Shown: positions 17,603 through 25,814 of the stretch, piece by piece
How positions within the stretch are numbered: the first letter of the stretch is position 1
How the letters are laid out: each line of letters begins with the position of its first letter
Source: Jatrophihabitans_A lederbergiae
GTDB taxonomy: Bacteria; Actinomycetota; Actinomycetes; Mycobacteriales; Jatrophihabitantaceae
Length of the DNA: 64,000 nucleotides
Assembly (NCBI RefSeq): GCF_031845305.1
Contig: NZ_JAVREH010000023.1
Coordinates: forward strand, 3,622-67,621
Reading direction: 5' to 3'
Position numbers and translations under genes: made by a program
The notes under the pieces: generated by a model
Database searches by the model: none
What the model saw: only the letters and a program-made list of their open reading frames with translations
Told to the model about the DNA's origin: nothing

Positions 17603-18356
17603 GCTGACCCGGCCGGTCGCGATGCCGGCAGCCCAGGCGCTGGACCTGCTCAACCGGGGTGAGCTCACCATCGAGGCCCGGGTCACCAGCGCCTCCAACG
17701 CCACCCTGTACTGCCGGGTGGAATGCGAGGGAATCGCGGCCGCCTGTGTCTACAAGCCGGTCTCGGGTGAGCGGCCGTTGTGGGACTTTCCCGACGGCAC
17801 GCTGGCCGGGCGCGAGGTGGCGGCCTATCTGGTGGCCGGCGCCGCCGGCTGGGAGCAGATCCCGCCGACGGTGCTCCGTACCGGGCCGATGGGCACCGGC
17901 ATGGTCCAGTTGTGGATCGAGCAGGACGACGAGTTCGACATCATCGCCGCGATCAATTCCGGCGAGGAGCCGCAGCTGCGGCGGATGGCGCTGCTCGATG
18001 CCGTGCTGAACAACTCCGACCGCAAGGTGTCGCACCTGCTACCGGTGCCCGCCAGCGACCTGCACGGCTCGGCCCTGCACATCTTCGGGATCGACCACGG
18101 CGTCAGCTTCGCGACCGAGAACAAGCTGCGGACGGTGCTCTGGCAGTGGGCCGGCGACCCGGTTCCGGACGAGGGCATCGAGATGCTGAACCGGCTCGCC
18201 GAGCAGCTCGATGCCGAACTCGGCGAGTGGCTGTCGGAGCTGCTCACCACCAGAGAGGTGCGCGCGACCCGGCGCCGGGTACAGCGGCTGCTGGCCAGGC
18301 AGACGTTCCCGATGCCGCCGACCGACTGGCCGGCCGTTCCGTACCCGCCGTACTGA
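17595..18356 (+). CDS. SCO1664 family protein (PI3/PI4-kinase-like fold)
   Basis: 253 residues from the GTG at 17595. The family shows distant similarity to the PI3/PI4-kinase catalytic domain: a nucleotide-binding lobe with VYKPVSGERPLWDFP, a catalytic-loop-like segment LLDAVLNNSDRKVSHLL (Asn and Asp retained), and a metal-loop-like IFGIDHGVSF. That suggests a kinase-type enzyme, perhaps one acting on a lipid or a small molecule, but no substrate is established. It overlaps DUF3090 by 8 nt and is the last gene of the uppP chain, ending 3 nt before the convergent SRPBCC gene. Confidence 0.88.
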   Translation: MTELTRPVAMPAAQALDLLNRGELTIEARVTSASNATLYCRVECEGIAAACVYKPVSGERPLWDFPDGTLAGREVAAYLVAGAAGWEQIPPTVLRTGPMGTGMVQLWIEQDDEFDIIAAINSGEEPQLRRMALLDAVLNNSDRKVSHLLPVPASDLHGSALHIFGIDHGVSFATENKLRTVLWQWAGDPVPDEGIEMLNRLAEQLDAELGEWLSELLTTREVRATRRRVQRLLARQTFPMPPTDWPAVPYPPY

Positions 18357-18359
18357 GAG

Positions 18360-18803
18360 CTACGTGGTTACCAGATCGTTGAGCCGGTCCAGGGTGGCGG
18401 TCATGCCCTTCTTGTTGCGCTGGGGAAACCGCAGCAGCACCAGGCCGAGCCGGTTCTTGGCGCCGCGGGCGTCCCATTCCTCGGTGACCTCGGTGCCGCC
18501 CTCGACCTCGGTGAACCGGTAGCGCCAGATGTGGCCGTTGAAGTGCCGCCACGCGATGACCTCGGGCTCGTCGAACTCCACGACGGTGTTCAGGATCTTG
18601 TAGCTCGTCCCCAGGTGCATGTCCATCGAGAAGGTGGTTCCCGGACTCAACCGCGCCGGGCCGCCGGACCGGACTGCCTTCACCGAGCCGGAGCCGTCGA
18701 TGACCGGGTGCTGGGCCGGGTCCGCCACCACGTCGAACAGGGCCCGACGGGTGGCGGGGATGAGCTTGCTGACCGAGACGAGATACCGCGAATTGGCTGT
18801 CAC
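18360..18803 (-). CDS. SRPBCC (START-like) family protein
   Basis: 147 residues from GTG at 18803, reading VTANSRYLVSVSKLIPATRRALFDVVADPAQHPVIDG across the start region in two parts, which is the polyketide cyclase/START-domain N-terminus. A helix-grip fold binding a hydrophobic ligand is expected. No catalytic motif is evident. A TAGAAC hexamer lies 7 nt upstream, an imperfect leaderless-type box. It is divergent from mshC and convergent with the SCO1664 gene. Ligand unknown. Confidence 0.85.
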   Translation of the reverse strand: MTANSRYLVSVSKLIPATRRALFDVVADPAQHPVIDGSGSVKAVRSGGPARLSPGTTFSMDMHLGTSYKILNTVVEFDEPEVIAWRHFNGHIWRYRFTEVEGGTEVTEEWDARGAKNRLGLVLLRFPQRNKKGMTATLDRLNDLVTT

Positions 18804-18913
18804 CGGCCCAGTTCTACCCCACGGGTCCGCGCCGCCCGCCCGCTGCGGCTGTGACACAGGCCCCACGAGCGCGCCAGTCCGGCGCGACAGCCGGCCACGG
18901 GGAGGTCAGGCGC

Positions 18914-18919
18914 TAACGT
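18914..18919 (+). promoter_or_regulatory. -10 box of a leaderless transcript (mshC)
   Basis: TAACGT ends 6 nt before the ATG at 18926, with no ribosome site between. Confidence 0.55.
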
Positions 18920-18925
18920 GTGCGC

Positions 18926-20158
18926 ATGAAGTCCTGGTCTGCCCCTGACGTCCCGTCGCTGCCCGGAGCCGGCCGTCCGCTTCGCCTCTATGACACCGCC
19001 ACCGACGAGGTCCGGCCCACCACGCCGGGGCCGACCGCCCGCCTGTATGTCTGCGGCATCACCCCCTACGACGCCACCCACCTCGGCCACGCAGCCACGT
19101 ACCTGGCCTTCGATATCGTCCAGCGGATGTGGCTCGACGCCGGCCACGACGTGCACTACGTGCAGAACGTGACGGATGTGGACGACCCGCTCCTCGAACG
19201 CGCCGCGGCCACCGGAACGAGCTGGACGGAGCTGGCCGAGCGTGAGACCAGCCTGTTCCGGGAGGACATGGCGAGCCTGCGGGTGCTTCCGCCGCGGGAC
19301 TACATCGGCGTCGTGGAGTCGATCGGCGAGATCGCGGCGGCCGTCGCGGAGCTGCTGGCGAGCAACGACGCCTACCGGCTCGACAACGACATCTACGCCA
19401 CTACCAAGGGCAGCGGGCATTTCGGTTACGAGTCCCGGTACTCCACCGACGAGATGCTGGCCCTGTCCGCCGAGCGGGGCGGCGACCCCGAGCGGGTCGG
19501 CAAGCACGATCCGCTGGACGCGATGCTGTGGAAGGGCCGCAGCGACGGCGAGCCGTACTGGGATTCCGTCGTCGGGCAGGGACGGCCGGGCTGGCACATC
19601 GAGTGCTCGGTGATCGCGCGCAACCGCCTCGGCATGGGCATCGACGTGCAGGGCGGTGGCTCGGACCTGCGCTTTCCCCACCATGAGCACTCAGCCGCGC
19701 ACGCCGAGGCGCTGACCGGGGAGTGGCCGTTCGCGCGCCACTACGTGCACGCCGGCATGATCGGGCTCGATGGCGAGAAGATGAGCAAGTCCCGCGGCAA
19801 CCTGGTGTTCGTGTCCAAGCTGCGGGGCGCCAAAGTTGACCCGATGTCCATCCGGCTGGCGCTGCTCGACGGGCACTACCGGGCCGACCGGGAATGGACG
19901 GGTGGCCGGCTGCCCCGTGCCGAAAGCCGACTGGCGGCCTGGCGACTCGCAGTGGCCGCCGAGGCGGGTCCGGACGGACAGGCAGTCGTGAACCGCATTC
20001 GCGACCGGCTGGCCGACGACCTGGACACCAGCGCGGCCATCGCCATCGTGGACCGGTGGGCGGCCGAGACCGTCGAGCGCACCAGCGACGCCGCCGATCC
20101 GTCCGCGCCCGGCCTGGTCCGCGACGCCGTGGACGCCCTGCTGGGGATCAGGCTGTAG
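18926..20158 (+). CDS. mshC: Cysteine:GlcN-Ins ligase (mycothiol biosynthesis)
   Basis: Ligates cysteine to 1-D-myo-inositol 2-amino-2-deoxy-alpha-D-glucopyranoside with ATP, the third step toward mycothiol, the main thiol of actinobacteria. The 410-residue protein is a class I aminoacyl-tRNA-synthetase-like fold: zinc/cysteine pocket YVCGITPYDATHLGHA with the HIGH-like THLGHA, the IECSVIA zinc segment, and EKMSKSRGN. It is distinguished from cysteinyl-tRNA synthetase by the shorter C-terminus and family-specific ends. The ATG at 18926 fits the TAACGT box 6 nt upstream better than the GTG two codons earlier. It marks a mycothiol-producing actinobacterium. Confidence 0.96.
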   Translation: MKSWSAPDVPSLPGAGRPLRLYDTATDEVRPTTPGPTARLYVCGITPYDATHLGHAATYLAFDIVQRMWLDAGHDVHYVQNVTDVDDPLLERAAATGTSWTELAERETSLFREDMASLRVLPPRDYIGVVESIGEIAAAVAELLASNDAYRLDNDIYATTKGSGHFGYESRYSTDEMLALSAERGGDPERVGKHDPLDAMLWKGRSDGEPYWDSVVGQGRPGWHIECSVIARNRLGMGIDVQGGGSDLRFPHHEHSAAHAEALTGEWPFARHYVHAGMIGLDGEKMSKSRGNLVFVSKLRGAKVDPMSIRLALLDGHYRADREWTGGRLPRAESRLAAWRLAVAAEAGPDGQAVVNRIRDRLADDLDTSAAIAIVDRWAAETVERTSDAADPSAPGLVRDAVDALLGIRL

Positions 20159-20185
20159 CGGGATCAGGCTGTAGCGGGATCAGGC
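20144..20185. repeat. 16-bp tandem repeat (2.6 copies) across two convergent stop codons
   Basis: Copies at 20144-20159, 20160-20175 and a 10-bp partial at 20176-20185. The TAG stop of mshC (20156-20158) is in the first copy, and the TGA stop of the PP2C gene (complement of 20180-20182) is in the partial third. Confidence 0.9.
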
Positions 20186-20947
20186 GGCAGCGGCGCGGAG
20201 GTCCACCACGATCGTGGTCACGTTGTCGTTGCCGCCGGCCTCGTTGGCACACCGCACCAGCTCGTCCGCCGCCGTCTGCGGGTCGTCGAACTCCCGCAGC
20301 AGCGTGGCGATGTCGGTGTCCGCCAGCTCGCCGGTCAGGCCGTCGGAGCACACCAGAAAGCGGTCGCCGGGCACTGGCGGAAACAGCCAGATATCCGGAA
20401 CGGGCGCCGGGTCGGACCCCAGCGACCGGGTCACCACGTTGCGGCGCGGATGCCGCCGTGCCTCGTCCGGGGTGAGCCGGCCGGCCGCGATGAGCTCCTG
20501 CACCGCGGAGTGGTCGACCGTCAACCGGGTCAGGGAGCCGTCGGCATACCGGTAGACCCGCGAGTCCCCGACGTTGAACACCGCCCACCGCTCGCCGTCC
20601 GCGGTCGCGACGACCGCAATGCCGGTCAGCGTGGTACCCATTCCCAGCAGCTCGTGGCGGCCCGCGGCCTCGGCGACGATCCGGTCATTGGCCTGCCAGA
20701 TCGCCTCGGCGAGCACCTGTGGTGTCAGCGGTCCGAGTTCGGCGCTCCGGCGCAGCTCCTCGATCGCCAGGGCGCTGGCGACCTCACCGCCCGCGTGGCC
20801 GCCCATCCCATCGGCGACCGCGAACAGGGTGGCCGAGGCCCACACGCTGTCCTCGTTCTGCTGTCGGACCCGGCCTACATCGGTCGCCGCACCCCAGCGC
20901 AGCGCCAGCCGGGACGCCGCCTGCTCTTCTCCCTCGACGTTGGTCAC
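20180..20947 (-). CDS. PP2C-family Ser/Thr protein phosphatase
   Basis: Soluble metal-dependent phosphatase of 255 residues with the ordered PP2C motifs: VGRVRQQNEDS, FAVADGMGGHAGGEVAS, GMGTTLTG, VGDSRVYRY, LVCSDGLTG and GGNDNVTTIVV. All metal-ligand aspartates are present. It has no membrane helix, unlike PstP. It starts with GTG 2 nt after the PAC2 stop, so the two form an operon. Targets are unknown; such enzymes reverse Ser/Thr kinase signalling. Its stop lies in the 16-bp tandem repeat shared with mshC. Confidence 0.93.
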   Translation of the reverse strand: MTNVEGEEQAASRLALRWGAATDVGRVRQQNEDSVWASATLFAVADGMGGHAGGEVASALAIEELRRSAELGPLTPQVLAEAIWQANDRIVAEAAGRHELLGMGTTLTGIAVVATADGERWAVFNVGDSRVYRYADGSLTRLTVDHSAVQELIAAGRLTPDEARRHPRRNVVTRSLGSDPAPVPDIWLFPPVPGDRFLVCSDGLTGELADTDIATLLREFDDPQTAADELVRCANEAGGNDNVTTIVVDLRAAAA

Positions 20948-20949
20948 CG

Positions 20950-21813
20950 CTACATCGACCCCGGGGGGCCGCCCTTGTCGCGGCGCCGCAGGTACCGCTC
21001 GAACTCCTTGGCGATGGCGTCGCCGGAAGCCTCGCGCATGTCGCCGTCGTCGTCGCGCTCTTCGAGGTTGCGGATGTACTCCCGCACGTCCTCGTCCTCG
21101 TCGGCCATCTCGTTGACCAGCTTCTGCCAGTCATCGGACTGGGTCGGCAGCTCACCGAGTGGAACCGCGATGTCCAGCACCTCTTCGACCCGGTGCAGCA
21201 GCGCGATGGTGGCCTTGGGGTTCGGTGGCTGCGAGACGTAGTGCGGCACGGCGGCCCAGAACGAGATCGCCGGGATGCCGACCAGCACGCAGGCCTCCTG
21301 CAGCACCCCGACGATGCCGGTCGGGCCCTCGTAGCGTGAGCGCTCCAGGCCGAACCGGGTGGCGCTCTCGCCGTCGTAGGAGGTCCCGGTCACCGGCGTC
21401 GGCCGGGTGTGCGGGGAGTCCGAGAGCAGGGCGCCCAGCGTGACGACGGTCTGGATCCCGAGCTCGCGCATGATTTCGAGAAGCTCGTCGCAGAAGCCGC
21501 GCCAGCGCATGTTGGGCTCGATGCCGCGCACCAGTACGAGGTCGAAGTCCGCGCCGGCGGGACGGCAGACCGACAGCCGGGTGGTAGGCCAGGCGACGCG
21601 CCGGGTGACACCGTCCACCAGGGACACGGTCGGTCGGTTCACCTGGAAGTCGTAATAGTCATCCGGGTCAAGCGCGGCCAGCGGGGTGGCCTGCCAGACG
21701 AGTTCCAGGTGCTCGATGGCTCCGGTGGCGGCGTCCCCGGCGTCGTTCCATCCCTCGAATGCCGCCACGAGAACCGGGTGCCTCAATTCCGGCCAGTTCT
21801 CGAATTCCGTCAT
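20950..21813 (-). CDS. PAC2 family protein (proteasome assembly chaperone-like)
   Basis: 287 residues with the PAC2 fold pattern: VLVAAFEGWNDAGDAATGAIEHL at the N-terminus, DLVLVRGIEPNMRWRGF, and TLGALLSDSPHTRPTPVTG. The acidic C-terminus (NEMADEDEDVREYIRNLEER) is typical of actinobacterial members. Homology to eukaryotic PAC2 is structural; bacterial members are not proven proteasome chaperones, although this gene lies a few kilobases from the proteasome locus. A TAAGCT box lies 6 nt before the ATG, indicating a leaderless transcript. Confidence 0.9.
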   Translation of the reverse strand: MTEFENWPELRHPVLVAAFEGWNDAGDAATGAIEHLELVWQATPLAALDPDDYYDFQVNRPTVSLVDGVTRRVAWPTTRLSVCRPAGADFDLVLVRGIEPNMRWRGFCDELLEIMRELGIQTVVTLGALLSDSPHTRPTPVTGTSYDGESATRFGLERSRYEGPTGIVGVLQEACVLVGIPAISFWAAVPHYVSQPPNPKATIALLHRVEEVLDIAVPLGELPTQSDDWQKLVNEMADEDEDVREYIRNLEERDDDGDMREASGDAIAKEFERYLRRRDKGGPPGSM

Positions 21814-21819
21814 CCACCC

Positions 21820-21825
21820 AGCTTA
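21820..21825 (-). promoter_or_regulatory. -10 box of a leaderless transcript (PAC2)
   Basis: Minus-strand TAAGCT ends 6 nt before the ATG at 21813. Confidence 0.55.
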
Positions 21826-21984
21826 GGACCGACGGGCGCGCCTGTGCGGACAGACTCACTTCGGCGACGCCTGAAGAAACCGCCGGGCCGCGTCTCGGTA
21901 CCCTCCACCGGTGCCTTTCTGCCGCCCCGCCAGTCCGTATTGCACCGATCTGATCGACGCCCGCGCGGCGCGGAACAGCACGGC

Positions 21985-22695
21985 GTGAGCCCGTCCACGA
22001 CCGGCATCGGTTCCCAGGTCGGACGGCTGCAGGCGGTGCTGTGGGACATGGACGGGACACTCGTCGACACCGAGCCGTCCTGGATCGCGGCGGAGTACCG
22101 GCTGGTGGAGTCCTTCGGGGGCACCTGGAGCGATGAGCACGCGCACGCACTGGTCGGCAACGCATTGCCGGTGTCGGCGGCCTACCTCCGCGAGCACGGG
22201 GGTGTAGGCCTGCCGCTGGACGAGATCGTGCGGCGGCTGCTGGTCGAGGTCGTCGCCGACGCCCGGGTGCACACGTCCTGGCGTCCAGGGGTGCACCGCC
22301 TGCTCGCCGAGCTGCGGCAGGCCGGCGTGCCGTGCGCCATGGTGACCATGTCGTACCGGAGCCTGGCCGACGCGATAGCCGACCAGCTGCCGCCCGGAAC
22401 GTTCTCGGCCGTGGTGACCGGTGACCAGGTCAGCAACGGCAAGCCGGACCCGGAGGCCTACCTGCGGGCGGCCGAGCTGCTCGGGGTGGACCCCGGCGGG
22501 TGTGTGGCCATCGAGGACTCGCCGACCGGTGTCACGTCGGCAGAGGCGGCCGGCTGCGTGGTCATCGCGGTGCCGAATCAGGTACCTATTCCAGCCGCAC
22601 CGACGCGCACTATCATCCCGGACCTGGCCGCGGTCAGCGTGGCCGACCTGGTAGAGCTGGTAGAGCTGGTGGGAACGGTCAGTTCGGGCGGCTGA
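21985..22695 (+). CDS. HAD-superfamily phosphatase/phosphoglucomutase-like
   Basis: 236 residues from GTG at 21985. HAD motif I is LWDMDGTLVDTEPSW, motif II is in AMVTMSYRS, the Lys is in NGKPDPEAYL, and motif IV is AIEDSPTGVTSAEAAG. The cap inserted after motif I is of the beta-phosphoglucomutase/phosphoglycolate phosphatase type. Substrate is not determinable. The open frame extends upstream without homology, so the GTG just before the core is preferred. It overlaps the convergent nuclease gene by 17 nt. Confidence 0.88.
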   Translation: MSPSTTGIGSQVGRLQAVLWDMDGTLVDTEPSWIAAEYRLVESFGGTWSDEHAHALVGNALPVSAAYLREHGGVGLPLDEIVRRLLVEVVADARVHTSWRPGVHRLLAELRQAGVPCAMVTMSYRSLADAIADQLPPGTFSAVVTGDQVSNGKPDPEAYLRAAELLGVDPGGCVAIEDSPTGVTSAEAAGCVVIAVPNQVPIPAAPTRTIIPDLAAVSVADLVELVELVGTVSSGG

Positions 22696-23626
22696 CCGGC
22701 CAGGGTTCCGGCTCTACCCTGACGCCGACCGGAGTCGCCACCCGCCTGTCCTCGGACGCCGCCGCCAGCGCATGTGCCGGAAACGGCGGGGGAGTGCCGC
22801 CTTTGGCCGGGCACAGCGCCTGGTGGGAGCACCAGTCGCAGAGCCGTGACGGGCTCGGCCGGAAGTCGCCGGTCATGCTGGCGTGGGCGATGGCCTTCCA
22901 GATGGCCTGCAGGGTCCGCTCGAACCGCGCCAGCTCGTCAGCCTCGGGTTGATAGCTGAGCGTGTCGGAGTCGGCCAGGTAGATCAGCCGCAGCTGGCGC
23001 GGAACCACCCCCCGTGTTCGCCACAGCACCAGCGCGTAGAACTTCATCTGGAACAGCGCCTTGGCCTCGAACGCCTCGCGCGGAATCGACCCGGTCTTGT
23101 AGTCGACCACCCGCAGGTCACCCGCCGGTGAGACATCGAGGCGGTCGACGTAGCCGCGCAGCCGCAGACCGTCCAGCACAACCTCGACCAGCTGCTCACG
23201 TTCGGCCGGCTCGAGTCGCTGCGGATCTTCTAGAGTGAAGTAGTTGGCCACCAGTTGCCGGGCCGATTCCAGCCACTCGGTCAGCTCGGCGCCCTCGGCA
23301 TCATCGTCGAAGAGCTGGGCCAGCTCGGGCTCCCCGGTCAGCAACTGCTCCCAGGACGGCGCCACGTCGGCCTGCGCCTGCTCGACCGTGCGCTCGCCGG
23401 CGGGCAGGTCGTAGAGGTGCTCGAGCACCGCGTGGACCACGGTGCCTCGAGTGGCGGCGCGGGTCGGGGTCTCGGGCAACCGGTCGATGCTGCGGAAGCG
23501 GTAGAGCAGCGGGCAGGTCTTGAAGTCCGAGGCGCGCGAGGGTGACAGCGACCCGACCACCGCGACCGGCAGGGGCTCGGGCGCGGTCGCTGGCACAGCG
23601 GGATCGGTGAGAGCGACATCGGTCAT
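22679..23626 (-). CDS. RecB-family PD-(D/E)XK nuclease with probable Fe-S cluster
   Basis: 315 residues. The nuclease core shows HAVLEHLYDL, LRGYVDRLDV and the catalytic VVDYKTG. Four cysteines, Cys38 (in FKTCPLLYRF) and Cys263, Cys266, Cys272 (CDWCSHQALC), match the bracket that binds a 4Fe-4S cluster in AddB- and Cas4-type nucleases. It is the counterpart of Rv2119 in the conserved gene order. A role in DNA repair is likely but unproven. ATG at 23626. No helicase partner is adjacent and there is no CRISPR array in the window. Confidence 0.9.
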   Translation of the reverse strand: MTDVALTDPAVPATAPEPLPVAVVGSLSPSRASDFKTCPLLYRFRSIDRLPETPTRAATRGTVVHAVLEHLYDLPAGERTVEQAQADVAPSWEQLLTGEPELAQLFDDDAEGAELTEWLESARQLVANYFTLEDPQRLEPAEREQLVEVVLDGLRLRGYVDRLDVSPAGDLRVVDYKTGSIPREAFEAKALFQMKFYALVLWRTRGVVPRQLRLIYLADSDTLSYQPEADELARFERTLQAIWKAIAHASMTGDFRPSPSRLCDWCSHQALCPAKGGTPPPFPAHALAAASEDRRVATPVGVRVEPEPWPVSRPN

Positions 23627-23704
23627 CGGCGTGCGTCTTCTCGGGGGTCCTTCATGCCAGCAAGGCTAGGGCAGGCCTACGACAAGAACGGCTGACACCG
23701 CCGG

Positions 23705-24421
23705 TCACAGGCCGCCGAAGTGCTTGACCGGCCAGATCACCGCGAACGCCCTGCCCACCACGTTCGATTCGGGAATGAACCCGAAGAATCGGGAGTCGAA
23801 GGAATTGCAGCGATTGTCGCCCATCATGAAGTATTCGTGCGCGGGGACCTTGACCGCGGCGAAGTCGGCGGTGCCGTCACATGCCGGGTTGAGGTAGGGC
23901 TCGATCAGCGGCTTGCCGCCGATGTAGACGTGCCCGTCGTGGCCGCTGACCGTCTCGCCGGGGAGGCCGATCACGCGCTTGATCAGCTGCTTGTCCTCCG
24001 GCGGAGCCAACGGCGGCCGGTTGAACACCACCACGTCGGTACGGGACAGGTGCGAGAAGTGGAGGGAGAGCTTGTCGACGACCACCATGTCCGGCTCGCA
24101 GTGCGGGCAGCCGTGCAGCGTCGGCTCCATCGACGCCGACGGTATGTAGAAGGAGGCGACGACGTACGTGCGGACGGCGACGATGGCGAGCAGCGTCATC
24201 AGCAGCAGCAGCACCGTGCGGAGCAACGACCGGGCTCTGCTCTCGGCCGGTGCTGGACCGGCCGGCTTCGACTCGACAACGCTCGCGGGCGCGTCGTGCA
24301 CAGGTGCATTCTGCACGGGCGCAGCAGCAGACTGCTGGCGGCGCTCGAGCATCCGAGCCTCGATCTGACTGCGGAGCCCCGGCGCGGCGCTCGGCTGGGT
24401 CGGCTCGTCGGGTTGTGCCAC
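23705..24421 (-). CDS. lepB: Signal peptidase I
   Basis: Membrane serine protease that removes signal peptides from Sec and Tat exports. 238 residues from the GTG at 24421: a disordered N-terminus, one membrane helix (about 67-85), then the S26 catalytic domain with Ser97 in SASMEPTL and Lys149 in KRVIGLPGE; MMGDNRCNSFDSR is the conserved box D/E. The GTG at 24421 is chosen over 24427 because a TAGCCT box ends 6 nt upstream. Two cysteines directly after the serine box (GCPHCEPD) are present. Divergent from the site-2 protease gene. Confidence 0.94.
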   Translation of the reverse strand: MAQPDEPTQPSAAPGLRSQIEARMLERRQQSAAAPVQNAPVHDAPASVVESKPAGPAPAESRARSLLRTVLLLLMTLLAIVAVRTYVVASFYIPSASMEPTLHGCPHCEPDMVVVDKLSLHFSHLSRTDVVVFNRPPLAPPEDKQLIKRVIGLPGETVSGHDGHVYIGGKPLIEPYLNPACDGTADFAAVKVPAHEYFMMGDNRCNSFDSRFFGFIPESNVVGRAFAVIWPVKHFGGL

Positions 24422-24427
24422 CGGCAC

Positions 24428-24433
24428 AGGCTA
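24428..24433 (-). promoter_or_regulatory. -10 box of a leaderless transcript (lepB)
   Basis: Minus-strand TAGCCT ends 6 nt before the GTG at 24421 and decides that start. Confidence 0.5.
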
Positions 24434-24543
24434 GCCCGCCGGTGCCCGTTCCCGGCCGGACACAACGACTTGACGTCCGTCATACCGACGCTCCGGTCTG
24501 CCTGCGGGTCGCGAGAACGGCCGGCCGGCTCAGGCAGCGGCCG

Positions 24544-24549
24544 TAGGAT
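24544..24549 (+). promoter_or_regulatory. -10 box of a leaderless transcript (site-2 protease)
   Basis: TAGGAT ends 6 nt before the GTG at 24556. With the lepB box it forms a divergent promoter region of about 110 bp. Confidence 0.55.
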
Positions 24550-24555
24550 CACAGC

Positions 24556-25794
24556 GTGAGCAACCAGAACGCCGAGCGGCAGAAGGCCGCCGGCCCCGGC
24601 GGCAGTGGCTCCATGCTGCTGCGTATCGGGTCCGTGCTGGGCGTTCCGGTGTTCGTCACGCCGAGCTGGTTGCTGGTCGTCCTGTTCATCACCACCAGCT
24701 ACGCGGAGTTCCTGCGCGACCAGATTCCCGGTGCCTCCAAGCCGGGCTCGTACGGCCTGGCGTTCGTGTTCGCGCTGGCGCTCGCGGTGTCGGTGGTGCT
24801 GCACGAGGTGGGCCATACGGTCGTCAGCCGGCTGCTGGGCCTGCGGGTCCGACGCATCGTGGTGTTCCTGCTGGGCGGGGTGTCCGAGATCGAGGGGGAG
24901 GTGGCTCGTCCCCGCGACGAGTTCGCGATCGCTGCCGCCGGGCCGGCCGCCTCGTTCGCGCTGGCCGGGGTGTGCTGGGCGGCCAGCCTGCTTGCGGCCA
25001 CCGACTCCGCCACGGCCGTGCTGCTGCTGCTACTCGCGTGGAGCAACCTCGTCATCGCGGTCTTCAACGTGCTGCCCGGCCTGCCGCTGGACGGCGGCCG
25101 GCTGGTCCAGGCACTCATCTGGCGGTTCAGCCACTCCCGGTTGACCGGCGTCCGGATCGCGGCCAGGAGCGGTCGGGTGCTGGCCGTCCTGCTGGCGGTG
25201 GCGATCCTGTTCGGCAACGTCGTCGTCGGCGGCGATCGCCCGGCCACCGTCTCATCGGTCATCGCCACCGCGATGGGGTTCGCGGTCGCTGCCTTCCTGT
25301 GGTTCGGGGCCGGCCAGACGCTGCGCGCCGCCGAGCTGGGCCACCGGACGGCGACCCTGCAACTGCGCCGGCTCGTCCGCCCGGCCGTCTACCTCCCGGC
25401 GCAGACGCCGGTGTCCGAAGCGGTCCGCCAGGTCGCCCGGGCGGGAGCGGCGGGAATCGTGGTCGTCGACGCCAACGGCTTCAGCCGCGCCATCGTCCGC
25501 GAGTCCGAGATCGCCCGGCTGGAACCGCACCGCCGCCCCTGGGCCACCCTCGGCGAGGTGTCCCAGCCACTGCGCCCAGGGCTGATACTGGCTGAGGACC
25601 TCTCCGGAGAGGCGGTGCTGAGCACCGTCCGGTCCAGTCCCGCGAGCGAGTACCTCGTCGTCGGAGCCGACGGCGTCAGCAAGGGCGTCATGGCGGCCAC
25701 CGACCTCGCGCGCGCCCTGGGAGTGCCGGCGGGCAGGCTCCCGCCAGCCCGCCTCGCACAGCCAGTACCGCCGGTACCGGACCCGCCCACCTGA
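24556..25794 (+). CDS. Site-2 protease family intramembrane metalloprotease with CBS domains
   Basis: 412-residue membrane protein of the M50B family. The zinc motif HEVGH is at 83-87 and the third ligand Asp179 is in NVLPGLPLDGGR, both in membrane helices, so it should be active. A C-terminal cytosolic region (about 285-400) has the CBS-pair pattern (VYLPAQTPVSEAVRQVA, GIVVVDANGFSRAIV), suggesting control by an adenine nucleotide. Such proteases often cleave anti-sigma factors; the sigma/anti-sigma pair at 33.5 kb is one possible client but nothing in the sequence proves it. Upstream of trmI in many actinobacteria. Confidence 0.93.
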   Translation: MSNQNAERQKAAGPGGSGSMLLRIGSVLGVPVFVTPSWLLVVLFITTSYAEFLRDQIPGASKPGSYGLAFVFALALAVSVVLHEVGHTVVSRLLGLRVRRIVVFLLGGVSEIEGEVARPRDEFAIAAAGPAASFALAGVCWAASLLAATDSATAVLLLLLAWSNLVIAVFNVLPGLPLDGGRLVQALIWRFSHSRLTGVRIAARSGRVLAVLLAVAILFGNVVVGGDRPATVSSVIATAMGFAVAAFLWFGAGQTLRAAELGHRTATLQLRRLVRPAVYLPAQTPVSEAVRQVARAGAAGIVVVDANGFSRAIVRESEIARLEPHRRPWATLGEVSQPLRPGLILAEDLSGEAVLSTVRSSPASEYLVVGADGVSKGVMAATDLARALGVPAGRLPPARLAQPVPPVPDPPT

Positions 25795-25814
25795 ACAGAT
25801 TGGTTCCCTCCCCC

